Assembly (NCBI GenBank): GCA_965261105.1
Contig: CBDHCM010000006.1
Location: forward strand, 558,001-622,000
Direction of reading: 5' to 3'
Length of the DNA stretch: 64,000 bases
DNA from: Aldehydirespirator sp965261105
GTDB lineage: Bacteria > Actinomycetota > Acidimicrobiia > Acidimicrobiales > Aldehydirespiratoraceae
In this document: in pieces, positions 42,358 to 50,488 of the stretch
Position numbering within the stretch: position 1 is the first letter of the stretch
How the letters are laid out: each line of letters opens with the position of its first letter
Notes under the pieces: generated by a model
Database searches by the model: none
Told to the model about the DNA's origin: nothing
What the model saw: the letters and a program-made list of their open reading frames with translations, nothing else
Translations under genes and position numbers: made by a program

Positions 42358-43293
42358 ATGGCCGCTGCGCGCATGCTGATGATCCTCACCGAGAACCACA
42401 CGATGCAGGATCCGCGCGACGTGCGGGGCCTAGTGGATCTGGCCAGGATTGCCGAGGACAGCGGGTTCGATGCAGTGATGGTGAGCGAGCAGACCATGCT
42501 CGGCCCCGACGCTGCCATCGACGGCCTCATGAGCAACCCCCGCATGTACGCGGCCATCGGCAACCAGGACCCGATGACGCCGTGGCCCAGCTCGGTGGCC
42601 ACCCTGGCCGCAGTGGCGGCCGCCACCAGCAGGGTGCGAGTGGTAGCGGGAGCCATCATCGCCTCGCTGCGCCATCCCATCCTGCTGGCCAAGGACCTGG
42701 CCACCATCGATCTGCTGTGCGAGGGCCGGCTGGTGGTGCAACCCACCGTGTCGTGGCAGCAGGCCGAGTACGAGGCCCACGGCGTGGCGTTCTCTGAGCG
42801 GGGCCGCATCCTCGATGAGCACCTTGAGGCCATGTCGCGGCTGTGGGCCGGGTCGCCCGCCGGCTTCTCGGGCCGGTACTTCAGCTTCGAAGGTGCATAT
42901 TGCGAGCCCAAGGCCTGGCGGCCGACGGGGCCCCGCATGTGGTTCGGGGGCGAGTGGATGCACCCGGCGCTCATCCGGCGCATGGTCCGCTACGGCAGCG
43001 GCTTCCATCCCTTCGGCACGCCCACCGCCGACGACCTCGCCGAGCTGGCCGAGGGCCTGGCCGTCGCGGGGCGCGACATTTCTGAGATTGAGCTGGTCGG
43101 GGGCACCCGGCCCACGTTCGCCTCCCCCGATGCCGTCGCCGACGTTGACGACGCCATGGCCGCCATCGACGAGCAGGTCGCCGCGGGCTATTCCCTGTTC
43201 TGCATGAAGCCGTCGCAGTACACCGACGACATCCGGGACGTGGCCGGCATCTGTCGCCGCATGGTCGACTACTGTGAACGCTGCGGCGCTTGA
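42358..43293 (+). CDS. LLM-class F420-dependent oxidoreductase
   Basis: A 311-aa luciferase-like barrel: ARMLMILTENHTMQDPRDVR, DSGFDAVMVSEQTMLGPDAA, VRVVAGAIIASLRHPILLAK, GRLVVQPTVSWQQAEYEAHG and GPRMWFGGEWMHPAL. It is most like F420- or flavin-dependent LLM oxidoreductases common in actinobacteria. ATG 42358 directly follows a repeat unit. It probably shares a transcript with the SDR gene, from the operator at 41453. The substrate is unknown. Confidence 0.87.
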   Translation: MAAARMLMILTENHTMQDPRDVRGLVDLARIAEDSGFDAVMVSEQTMLGPDAAIDGLMSNPRMYAAIGNQDPMTPWPSSVATLAAVAAATSRVRVVAGAIIASLRHPILLAKDLATIDLLCEGRLVVQPTVSWQQAEYEAHGVAFSERGRILDEHLEAMSRLWAGSPAGFSGRYFSFEGAYCEPKAWRPTGPRMWFGGEWMHPALIRRMVRYGSGFHPFGTPTADDLAELAEGLAVAGRDISEIELVGGTRPTFASPDAVADVDDAMAAIDEQVAAGYSLFCMKPSQYTDDIRDVAGICRRMVDYCERCGA

Positions 43294-43402
43294 GCGATCA
43301 GCCGAGCGTCGCAGATGCCAACAGAGATAGCCCGAGGGGCCAGGGGGTTCTGTCACCAGCATGGTGTAGCTGCCGGGACGACCCGCAATCGCCCCGTAGC
43401 GC

Positions 43403-43906
43403 TCACTCCTCGCCGGCTGTGACGATCACCCGGCGAAGCAGTTCTGCCAGTTCCTGCTTCTCGGTCGTCGCCAGTTCACCCACCATCTCGCCCTCGTAGA
43501 GGTTGAAGCGGGGGAAGAGCCGCTCGATCGTGTCGAGGCCGGCGTCGGTCAGCGAGACCGTCACCCGACGGCGATCCGACTCCACCGGTGCGCGCTCCAC
43601 GAACCCGCGCTTCTCCAACGTCTTGACCACGCCGGTCAGCGTGCCCTTGGACAGGTCGCACTCGTCCGCTAGGTCCGCTGTCTGCATCTCCCCCCACACC
43701 CACAGCACCCACAAGGTGGTGAAACCGCCCCAGGAAAGGCCGAACTCGGACAGCACGGCCCGCTCGGCCCGGCGGCGCACCGCGGTCGCGGCCCGGTAGA
43801 TGTTGGACACGGCCAGCATTGAGTCGAAGTCGAGGTGCCGGTCGCCGAGGCGCTCCTGGATGAGGCGCTCAGCGTCGAGCAGGCGCGGATCGGCTCGATT
43901 CTGCAC
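43403..43906 (-). CDS. MarR-family transcriptional regulator
   Basis: A 167-aa winged-helix regulator. LSWGGFTTLWVLWVWGEMQT, DLADECDLSKGTLTGVVKTL (recognition helix), and the wing RGFVERAPVESDRRRVTVSL are typical MarR features. MarR proteins are dimeric repressors often released by aromatic ligands. The start is GTG 43906. A near-perfect palindrome is 16 bp upstream (43922-43937) and recurs at two other promoters in the window, so autoregulation and control of the nearby catabolic genes are likely. Confidence 0.9.
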   Translation of the reverse strand: MQNRADPRLLDAERLIQERLGDRHLDFDSMLAVSNIYRAATAVRRRAERAVLSEFGLSWGGFTTLWVLWVWGEMQTADLADECDLSKGTLTGVVKTLEKRGFVERAPVESDRRRVTVSLTDAGLDTIERLFPRFNLYEGEMVGELATTEKQELAELLRRVIVTAGEE

Positions 43907-43921
43907 TACGGCCCCCGATTT

Positions 43922-43937
43922 CGTTTGCTACCAAACG
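43922..43937. promoter_or_regulatory. Candidate MarR-family operator 3 (autoregulatory)
   Basis: CGTTTGCTACCAAACG, with perfect 6-bp arms CGTTTG/CAAACG and a 4-bp centre. It lies between the marR-type gene (minus) and the substrate-binding-protein remnant and transporter genes (plus). It shares its arms with the sites at 33937 and 41453. Confidence 0.65.
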
Positions 43938-44002
43938 GATATCATGCTAAGTCTTCACAAGACAAAACGCGGAGAGGTCCGCAAGATCTCTGGAGGATCC
44001 CC

Positions 44003-44296
44003 ATGAGACTGAACAAGCTGTTTGTCGCCTCGCTCGCCGTGCTGGCACTGGTGGCCGCCGCTTGCGGCGACGACGAAGACGACGGCGCTGAGGCTCCCGC
44101 CGCCACCACCACCACGGCCGCGCCCGCCGTCTTCGACGTGGACGCGGCGCTCGATGCCGACCTCGACAACTGCGGTCCGGCGCCCAGTGGCGACCCGTTC
44201 ATCATCGGCTTCGCCGGAACCGACGGCACGCCCGACACGCCGGTGTACATCCTCCAGATCGTCGACGGGGAGACCACCCTCGCGGCCCGGATGTAG
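44003..44296 (+). CDS. Shortened ABC substrate-binding lipoprotein (97 aa)
   Basis: A good GGAGG site precedes ATG 44003. The frame has a lipoprotein signal (LFVASLAVLALVAAACGDDE), an Ala/Thr-rich linker (APAATTTTAAPAVFDVD), LDNCGPAPSGDPFIIGFA as at the start of branched-chain-type substrate-binding proteins, and then TPDTPVYILQIVDGETTLAA and a stop. The last segment looks like a binding-protein C-terminus, so about 300 central residues seem deleted in frame. Position just before the liv-type genes supports this. It cannot bind a substrate as it stands, but could still be exported. Confidence 0.6.
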   Translation: MRLNKLFVASLAVLALVAAACGDDEDDGAEAPAATTTTAAPAVFDVDAALDADLDNCGPAPSGDPFIIGFAGTDGTPDTPVYILQIVDGETTLAARM

Positions 44297-44347
44297 CCAG
44301 GCACTCCTGTTCCGAGCCGGTTCGCGGCCCTGGAGTAGGGTTCCGCG

Positions 44348-45067
44348 ATGCTCGAAGTAACCGGGCTGACCACCCGCTACGGGGCGATCTCGGCACTGCG
44401 CCGGGTCAGCCTCACCGTTGGAGCCAATGAAGTCGTCGGGCTCATCGGCCCCAACGGCGCGGGGAAGACCACCCTGCTCAACACCGTCGCAGGTCTGCTG
44501 CGCCCCGCCGAGGGCGCGGTGTGCCTGCAGGGGCAGCCTGTGACCGGACACAGCCCCGACCGGATGCTCAGAGCCGGCTTGGCCCTCGTGCCCGAGCACC
44601 GGCGCCTCTTCGCCGAGATGACGGTGGTCGAGAACCTGCGCATCGGCGGGGTCACTGTGGGAGCGGACGAGCGCGCCCAGCGTCTCGACGAGATGGTGCA
44701 GCTGTTCCCCGCGCTCAAGGACAAGCGGTCTACCGCAGCGGGGTACCTGTCCGGCGGAGAGGCCCAGCAGCTCGCCATCGCCCGGGCGCTGATGAGCAAC
44801 CCCCGCGTCCTGCTGATGGATGAGCCGTCGCTGGGGCTGGCGCCGGTGCTGGTCGACTTCGTGTTCGACCTAGTCGGGCGACTTCGGGCCGAGGGCCGCA
44901 CGATGCTCGTCGTCGAGCAGAACGCCACCCGGCTGCTGGAGGTGGCCGACCGGGCCTACGTGCTGCGCACCGGCGAGGTCGCGGCCGCGGGCGCCGCGTC
45001 GGATCTGCTCGGCCGCGACGACCTCTTCGACACCTTCGTCGGCGGGCCCGAGCCGCGAGACCCATGA
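44348..45067 (+). CDS. Branched-chain-type ABC transporter ATPase (LivF-like)
   Basis: A 239-aa ABC ATPase: VGLIGPNGAGKTTLLNTVAG (Walker A), LVPEHRRLFAEMTVVENLRI, the signature YLSGGEAQQLAIARALMSNP, Walker B VLLMDEPSLGLAP, and the H-loop region replaced by MLVVEQNATRLLEVADRAYV, as in LivF. It energises import of branched-chain amino acids or, in catabolic clusters, aromatic or amide-type solutes. It overlaps the following permease gene by 4 nt. Confidence 0.93.
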   Translation: MLEVTGLTTRYGAISALRRVSLTVGANEVVGLIGPNGAGKTTLLNTVAGLLRPAEGAVCLQGQPVTGHSPDRMLRAGLALVPEHRRLFAEMTVVENLRIGGVTVGADERAQRLDEMVQLFPALKDKRSTAAGYLSGGEAQQLAIARALMSNPRVLLMDEPSLGLAPVLVDFVFDLVGRLRAEGRTMLVVEQNATRLLEVADRAYVLRTGEVAAAGAASDLLGRDDLFDTFVGGPEPRDP

Positions 45068-45954
45068 TCGAACTGCTGCAGAATCTCATCGACGGTCTGG
45101 GCCGGGGCTCCATCTACGCTCTCCTCGCGCTGGGAATCGCGGTGATCTTCGGCGTGATGCACATGGTGAACTTCGCCCACGGCGAGCTCATCACCGTCAG
45201 TGCCTACATCGCCTTCGGGGTGGTCGTCACCGCCAGATGGGGCTGGTGGGCGGCGGTGCCGCTGATCTTCCTCGGAGCCATCGGCACCTCCGTCGCCATT
45301 GAGTTCGTCGCCTTCCGGTGGGTCCGGGGCGCCTCGGACTTCACGATGCTGTTGACCTCGTTCGCGGTGCATTTCTTGGCGCAGGCCATCTTCGTGATGA
45401 CCATGGGGGCCAGCGTGCGCAGCTTCCCCCGGCCGCAGTGGGCCGACCGGGTCTGGGCGGTGGGAGGCCTCAACATCCAGGTCGTGGACGTTGCCGTGAT
45501 CGGTTCCACCGCGGCCACCCTCGCGGTCACCGTGTATCTGCTGCAGCGCACCATGTTCGGAATAGCGCTGCGAGCCGCGGCCGAGGACTTCGACGCGGCC
45601 CGGTTGATGGGCGTGCGCAGCAACAAGGTCATACGCCAGGCCTTCATCCTCGCCGGCGCCCTGGCCGGGATCGCGGCGATCTTCTTCTTGATGCGCACCG
45701 GGCAGGCCCGCCCCACGACCGGCCTCAGCCCGCTGCTCAAGGGCATCCTGGCCGCCATCATCGGCGGTCTGGGCCGGATGCCCGGCGCCGTGTACGGAGG
45801 GCTCCTGCTCGGCATCGCCGAGGTTCTCCTGCGATCGTGGCTGCCCGAGGACCTCGCGGGCATCACCGACGGCGTGGTCTTCGCGCTGATTGCGCTGTTC
45901 TTCATCTTCCGGCCCCAGGGGCTCGTGTCCGTCGCATCCGCGGAGCGGGTGTGA
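45064..45954 (+). CDS. Branched-chain-type ABC transporter permease (LivH-like)
   Basis: A 296-aa inner-membrane permease with about eight hydrophobic helices: DGLGRGSIYALLALGIAVIF, VMHMVNFAHGELITVSAYIA (a LivH signature), an alternating access region with RAAAEDFDAARLMGVRSNKV, and ILAAIIGGLGRMPGAVYGGL. It pairs with the LivM-like half of the next gene. Its stop lies in the first unit of a 29-bp tandem repeat that leads to the next gene. Confidence 0.93.
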   Translation: MIELLQNLIDGLGRGSIYALLALGIAVIFGVMHMVNFAHGELITVSAYIAFGVVVTARWGWWAAVPLIFLGAIGTSVAIEFVAFRWVRGASDFTMLLTSFAVHFLAQAIFVMTMGASVRSFPRPQWADRVWAVGGLNIQVVDVAVIGSTAATLAVTVYLLQRTMFGIALRAAAEDFDAARLMGVRSNKVIRQAFILAGALAGIAAIFFLMRTGQARPTTGLSPLLKGILAAIIGGLGRMPGAVYGGLLLGIAEVLLRSWLPEDLAGITDGVVFALIALFFIFRPQGLVSVASAERV

Positions 45955-46038
45955 TGCGACACGGCGGCCTGAGAGGCCAATGATGCGACACGGCGGCCTG
46001 AGAGGCCAATGATGCGACACGGCGGCCTGAGAGGCCAA
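45952..46038 (+). repeat. 29-bp tandem repeat (3 units) between LivH stop and LivM start
   Basis: The unit TGATGCGACACGGCGGCCTG plus AGAGGCCAA is present three times without spacers at 45952-45980, 45981-46009 and 46010-46038. The first TGA is the LivH stop. The last unit ends in the first A of the ATG of the next gene, which continues TGATGCGGG. Each unit can be read as MRHGGLRGQ followed by a TGA that overlaps the next unit's ATG, giving a chain of overlapping mini-ORFs. GGCCTGAGAGGCC inside each unit can form a small hairpin. Confidence 0.95.
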
Positions 46039-47909
46039 TGATGCGGGACCTGCTGTCGAGCCGGGCCGGCTCGCAGGCCGTCGGCTCGGCCGTGCTGTTC
46101 GCGGTGCTGGTTCTGGGGGCGTTGCTCTACGCGTCGGGCGGCCCCCCGACGCGAGACATCCTGGTCACCCAGATGCTGATCAACTCCATCATGGTGATCG
46201 GCCTGCAGATCTACATCGGAAACACCGGCGTGCTGTCCTTCGGCCACATGGGATTCGCGGCCATCAGCGGCTACGCGTTCGCCCTGCTGGCCACCTCGGT
46301 CAAGAGCAAGGAGCGGATCGTCCCCGACGTGCCGCTGGGGCTCGACGACGTGTCGCTCAATCCGGTTGCGGCCGCGGTCGCAGCCGTGGCCATCACCGCC
46401 GTCGTGGGGCTCGTCGTCGGTTTGGGTCTCAGCCGCTCGGGGGCCAGGTCCGGCGCGGTGGCCGCCACGGTAATCACCCTCGCCCTGCTGTTCATGGTCC
46501 ACGAGATGGGCGGCGCCTATGCCGACCTGACCGGGGGCCGCAACGGCATCCGCTTCGCGGTGGGCCGCGGACTCGACAGCCGCGGCTGGGTCTATCTGGC
46601 TTTGATCGCGTCGATCCTTGCGGCGCGGTTCTTCAAGGGCAGCCGCATCGGGCGGATGGCCCAAGCAGCCCGCGAGGACGACCTCGCGGCCCGGGCCATG
46701 GGCATCAACCCGACGCGGGGCCAGATGGTCGCGCTGGTCCTGTCAGTGGCCGTCGTGTCGGTGGCCGCCTCGCTGCGGGTGTTCCAGCTCGGCACGGTGG
46801 CGCCCTCCACGTTCTTCTTCGACTACACCCTGCTGACGCTGGTGATGCTGATCGTCGGCGGGCGCAACAGCATCGCCGGTTCGGTGCTCGGGGTGGCTCT
46901 GATGACCGTGGTCAACGAGACCACCCGCCATCTAGCCGCCACCGAGATCGATGGCGGCCCGCTGGATCTGCTCGACATCGTGCTGCGGCCCGGCCTCACC
47001 GACATCGTGCTGGGCGGGTCGATGCTCGGCTTCATGATCTTCAGAGCCCGGGGGCTGGTCGAGGACTGGGAGGTCGACGACTGGCTGCGACGCCGCTTCG
47101 GCCGAGCCGAGCCTGAGCCCGCGCGCCTGCAGCCGGCACCGACCCCCGAGCCGGCCGAGTTGAGCGCGGCCGGCGTGACGGTCGATTTCGGAGGCTTCCG
47201 GGCCTTGGAGCGGGCCGGCCTGGAGGCATCGAACCGGGAGGTGGTGGGCCTCATCGGCCCCAACGGCGCCGGCAAGACGACCCTGCTCAATGTGGTGACC
47301 GGCCTGGTGGAGGCGACCGAAGGTTCCGCGGCTCTCACCGAGCAGACTTCCGCAGGGCCCGTGACCTGCCCAGTCGACGGTGCTGAACCCTTCGAGATCG
47401 CCAGGGCGGGCCTGGCCCGCACGTTCCAGAATCTGCGTCTCTTCCCGGCGCTGACCGTTCGGGAGAACGTCAATATCGCCTCGCTGGTGGCCTCCCGGCA
47501 CCGTCCCGGCGGCGACCGCCCAGATGTCGCTCAGCTTCTGGTGCATGCCGGGCTGTGGGAATTGCGCGACCGGCGGGCCCGCGAGCTCGACTACGGCAGC
47601 GCTCGCCGGCTGGAGCTGGTGCGCGCCGCCGCGCTGGCACCCGTCTTCATCCTGCTCGACGAGCCCACCAGCGGCATGAGCAACGTCGAGTCGGTGGCGA
47701 TGATCGACGAGGTGCGCGCCCTCGCCGCCGCGGTGGGCGCAGGCGTGGTGGTGATCGACCACGATCTGGCCTTCATCACCGGCGTGTGCGACCGCATCTA
47801 CTGCCTCGACCAGGGCCGTGTCATTGCAACCGGCACCCCCGCTGAGATCCAGGCCGACGCCGTGGTGCAGGCCGCCTATCTGGGCACCGCCGCGCCTGCC
47901 CGTGCTTGA
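46038..47909 (+). CDS. Fused permease-ATPase of branched-chain-type ABC transporter (LivM-LivG)
   Basis: A 623-aa fusion. Residues about 1-345 are a LivM-type permease (LQIYIGNTGVLSFGHMGFAA, AAREDDLAARAMGINPTRGQ, IVGGRNSIAGSVLGVALMTV). After a Pro/Glu linker (LQPAPTPEPAEL), residues 374-620 are a LivG-type ATPase: VGLIGPNGAGKTTLLNVVTG, ARTFQNLRLFPALTVRENV, a divergent signature LDYGSARRLELVRAA, and VFILLDEPTSGMSNVE. Such fusions occur in this transporter family. ATG 46038, or 46041, follows the 29-bp repeats. It completes the LivF-LivH-LivMG set; a working binding protein is missing nearby. Confidence 0.92.
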   Translation: MMRDLLSSRAGSQAVGSAVLFAVLVLGALLYASGGPPTRDILVTQMLINSIMVIGLQIYIGNTGVLSFGHMGFAAISGYAFALLATSVKSKERIVPDVPLGLDDVSLNPVAAAVAAVAITAVVGLVVGLGLSRSGARSGAVAATVITLALLFMVHEMGGAYADLTGGRNGIRFAVGRGLDSRGWVYLALIASILAARFFKGSRIGRMAQAAREDDLAARAMGINPTRGQMVALVLSVAVVSVAASLRVFQLGTVAPSTFFFDYTLLTLVMLIVGGRNSIAGSVLGVALMTVVNETTRHLAATEIDGGPLDLLDIVLRPGLTDIVLGGSMLGFMIFRARGLVEDWEVDDWLRRRFGRAEPEPARLQPAPTPEPAELSAAGVTVDFGGFRALERAGLEASNREVVGLIGPNGAGKTTLLNVVTGLVEATEGSAALTEQTSAGPVTCPVDGAEPFEIARAGLARTFQNLRLFPALTVRENVNIASLVASRHRPGGDRPDVAQLLVHAGLWELRDRRARELDYGSARRLELVRAAALAPVFILLDEPTSGMSNVESVAMIDEVRALAAAVGAGVVVIDHDLAFITGVCDRIYCLDQGRVIATGTPAEIQADAVVQAAYLGTAAPARA

Positions 47910-47980
47910 GACCGCCGTGGGAACCGCCGGCCCGCCGCCGAGATCGCACACCGCCACCCGACGCTGGGAGGTCATGAGCC

Positions 47981-48871
47981 ATGACTGAGTATCGACGCAT
48001 CCTGCTCGACGGGTATCCGACGCTGGTCGAACGCCATGGTGAGAGGCTGGTGGCCCGCGACGGGCGCAGCGTCGCCGCGTCCGACGCCGTGCATCTGGCG
48101 CCGTGCGAGCCGACCAAGATCCTCTGCGTCCACCTGAACTACTCCAGCCGTGTGGCCGAGTTCATGACCAGGCTGCCGCCCGCGCCCACCTACTTCCACA
48201 AGCCGATCACCGCTCTCAGCGCCCACGGCGCCGGCGTGGTGCGGCCCGAGCCGTGCCGGTGGCTCAACTACGAGGGCGAGATCGGCATCGTCATCGGGCG
48301 CTCCTGCCGCAACGTGTCGCCGGCCGAGGCGGGCGACCACATCGCGGGCTACGCCGTGGCCAACGACTACGGGCTGCACGACTTCCGCGACACCGACGCG
48401 GGGTCGATGCTGCGGGTCAAGGGCGGCGACACCCTGTGCCCGGTTGGCCCGGCCCTGGTGACCGGATGGGACTTCCGCCACAAGCAGATCCGCACCCTGG
48501 TGAACGGCGAGGTCCGCCAGGACGGCAACACCGACGAGATGGAATGGGACATGCACTACCTGGTGGCGGACCTGGCCCGCACCCTCACGCTGGTGCCTGG
48601 CGACCTGGTGCTGTCGGGCACGCCGGCCAACTCGCGCCCGGTGGTGCCCGGCGATGTCGTCACTGTGGAGGTGGAGGGCCTGGGCGCCCTGACGAACACC
48701 ATCGTGGCCGGCCCCGAGCCGGTGCGGTCCGATGTGGGCGCCCAGCCGTCCAATAGCGAAGAGGTCGTATCCACGGCTATGGGCGGCGACTGGGAGCACC
48801 GGGGCAGGCGGGCGCCCCGGGGACCGGGCGCCCGCCACTACCAGTCGGCTCTGGACCAGGACGCCGAATGA
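47981..48871 (+). CDS. Fumarylacetoacetate hydrolase family protein
   Basis: A 296-aa protein with the FAH fold: LNYEGEIGIVIGRSCRNVSP (metal Glu), GYAVANDYGLHDFRDTDAGS, RVKGGDTLCPVGPALVT, and LVLSGTPANSRPVVPGDVV. Family members include HpaG-type isomerase/decarboxylases and hydratases of meta-cleavage pathways. Beside an extradiol dioxygenase and aldehyde dehydrogenase gene, a role in processing a ring-cleavage product is plausible but unproven. ATG 47981 is chosen where the family N-terminus begins. Confidence 0.87.
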   Translation: MTEYRRILLDGYPTLVERHGERLVARDGRSVAASDAVHLAPCEPTKILCVHLNYSSRVAEFMTRLPPAPTYFHKPITALSAHGAGVVRPEPCRWLNYEGEIGIVIGRSCRNVSPAEAGDHIAGYAVANDYGLHDFRDTDAGSMLRVKGGDTLCPVGPALVTGWDFRHKQIRTLVNGEVRQDGNTDEMEWDMHYLVADLARTLTLVPGDLVLSGTPANSRPVVPGDVVTVEVEGLGALTNTIVAGPEPVRSDVGAQPSNSEEVVSTAMGGDWEHRGRRAPRGPGARHYQSALDQDAE

Positions 48872-49024
48872 CCCCTCCTGGGCGGACCGAGGTCGACAAG
48901 GAGGATGAGTGACGCTTTCCTCGCGAGCGATCGTTCCAGCGCGGATCGATGAGCGGGTCGCAGCTGGTCACCGTCGGCGAGCTGGTGGGCGGGTCGCCGC
49001 GGGGCACCGCCGGCGAGATGAACG

Positions 49025-50488
49025 GTGAGTGAGTCGTCGCGGGTCGTCGTCGCGGGGATCGAGGCAAGCGTCGATCACCTGATCGGCGGCGAGCGGGTGG
49101 CGTCGGAGCGCACCTTCGAGTGCCGCTCGCCGCTGGACTGGAACCGCAAGCTCGCCGAAGTGGCTAAGGGCGACGCGGCCACAGCCGCGCGGGCTGTGGG
49201 CGCGGCGGTCGACGGCTTCCGCGCGTGGAGCGCGCTGCCGGTGGGCGAGCGGGCTGCGGCCCTGCGCCGGCTGGCCGACCTGGTAGAGGTCCGCAACGAC
49301 GACATCGCCCTGGTCGAGACGCTCGACATGGGGTTCCTGCACCGCTCCATGCGCGAGCGTCTCGTTGCTCGGGGCGCGCTGAACTTCCGGTTCTACGCGG
49401 ACCTGGCCGAGGCCCATGCCGCGCCCCGCTGGCCGGCGCGGGGCACAACCCACACCGTGCAGCGCATGCCGGCCGGACCGGCGGTGGTGATCACCCCGTG
49501 GAACGCTCCGTTCATGCTGGCCACCTGGAAGGTGGCCCCGGCGCTCGCGGCCGGCAACAGCGTGGTGCTCAAACCGGCCGAGTGGTCGCCGCTGTCGGCA
49601 TCCCTGCTGGCCGACCTGACGGTGGAGGCGGGCCTGCCTGCGGGGGCGTTCAATCTGGTGCAGGGCATCGGCTCCGAGGTAGGAGCGGCTCTCACCGCTG
49701 ATCCTCGGGTGCGGCGCATCAGCTTCACCGGCTCACCGGAGACGGCCCGCCGCATCGGCGCGGCCGCGGCGGCCAACATCGTGCCCTTCACGGCCGAGCT
49801 GGGCGGCAAGGGTCCGCTCATCGTGTTCGCCGACTGCGACTTGGAGGCGGCGGCCAAGCAGGCCGCGGCCCAATACGAGGACTCGGGCCAGGTGTGCCTG
49901 GCCGGCACCCGCCTGCTGGTCGAGGCACCGGTCCGCGACGAGTTCGTGGAGGCTCTGCGGGCCCGGACCGAGGCCCACGTGCTGGGCGACAGCCGCGACG
50001 ACGCCACCACCATCGCCCCGATGGTCCACCCCGACCACCTGGCCAGGGTCGACGCCTTCGTGGACCGGGCCCGAGCCGCGGGCGACACGATCATGTGGGG
50101 CGGCCAGCGCCGCGCCGGCTCCCTCCACTACGAGCTGACCCTTGTCGAGCCCGCCTCCAATGACTCTGAGATAGTCCAGTGCGAGGTCTTCGGCCCGGTG
50201 CTCACCCTCCAGACGTTCGCCGCCGAGGCGGAGGCTGTCGAGCTGGCCAACTCCACCCGCTACGGCCTGTCCGCCATCGTCTACACGGGCTCCTCAGCCA
50301 GGGCCGAGAGCGTCGGAGCCGCGGTGCGGGCCGGAATCGTCTGGACCAACACCTTCCTCGTGCGCGACCTGGCCGCCCCCTTCGGAGGCTGCGGCCTCTC
50401 CGGCATAGGCCGCGAGGGCGGCGACCACGCCCTCGACTTCCACAGCGACCTAAAGACCCTCATCCTCGCCGACGGCGCCAAGACGTGA
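49025..50488 (+). CDS. Aldehyde dehydrogenase family protein
   Basis: A 487-aa NAD(P)-dependent aldehyde dehydrogenase: ITPWNAPFMLATWKVAPALA, FTGSPETARRIGAAAA, catalytic Glu in ELGGKGPLIVFADCDLEAA, catalytic Cys in EDSGQVCLAGTRLLVEA and EVFGPVLTLQTF. Relatives include 5-carboxymethyl-2-hydroxymuconate-semialdehyde and betaine aldehyde dehydrogenases. With the FAH-family gene before it, the likely role is oxidation of a ring-cleavage semialdehyde. GTG start at 49025. Its last 39 bp overlap the antisense end of a PIN-like gene. Confidence 0.92.
   Translation: MSESSRVVVAGIEASVDHLIGGERVASERTFECRSPLDWNRKLAEVAKGDAATAARAVGAAVDGFRAWSALPVGERAAALRRLADLVEVRNDDIALVETLDMGFLHRSMRERLVARGALNFRFYADLAEAHAAPRWPARGTTHTVQRMPAGPAVVITPWNAPFMLATWKVAPALAAGNSVVLKPAEWSPLSASLLADLTVEAGLPAGAFNLVQGIGSEVGAALTADPRVRRISFTGSPETARRIGAAAAANIVPFTAELGGKGPLIVFADCDLEAAAKQAAAQYEDSGQVCLAGTRLLVEAPVRDEFVEALRARTEAHVLGDSRDDATTIAPMVHPDHLARVDAFVDRARAAGDTIMWGGQRRAGSLHYELTLVEPASNDSEIVQCEVFGPVLTLQTFAAEAEAVELANSTRYGLSAIVYTGSSARAESVGAAVRAGIVWTNTFLVRDLAAPFGGCGLSGIGREGGDHALDFHSDLKTLILADGAKT

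Noticed and set aside
45952..46038. A CRISPR-like array of 29-bp repeats
   Set aside because: The repeats are directly adjacent with no spacers, there are only three, and they contain a stop and a start codon of flanking genes.
48868..49024. Two tiny frames between the FAH-family and aldehyde dehydrogenase genes (14 and 27 codons)
   Set aside because: They are too short and lack any recognisable features. Although the GAGATGAACG and GATGAGTG stretches look alike, no true tandem repeat as at the other junctions is present.
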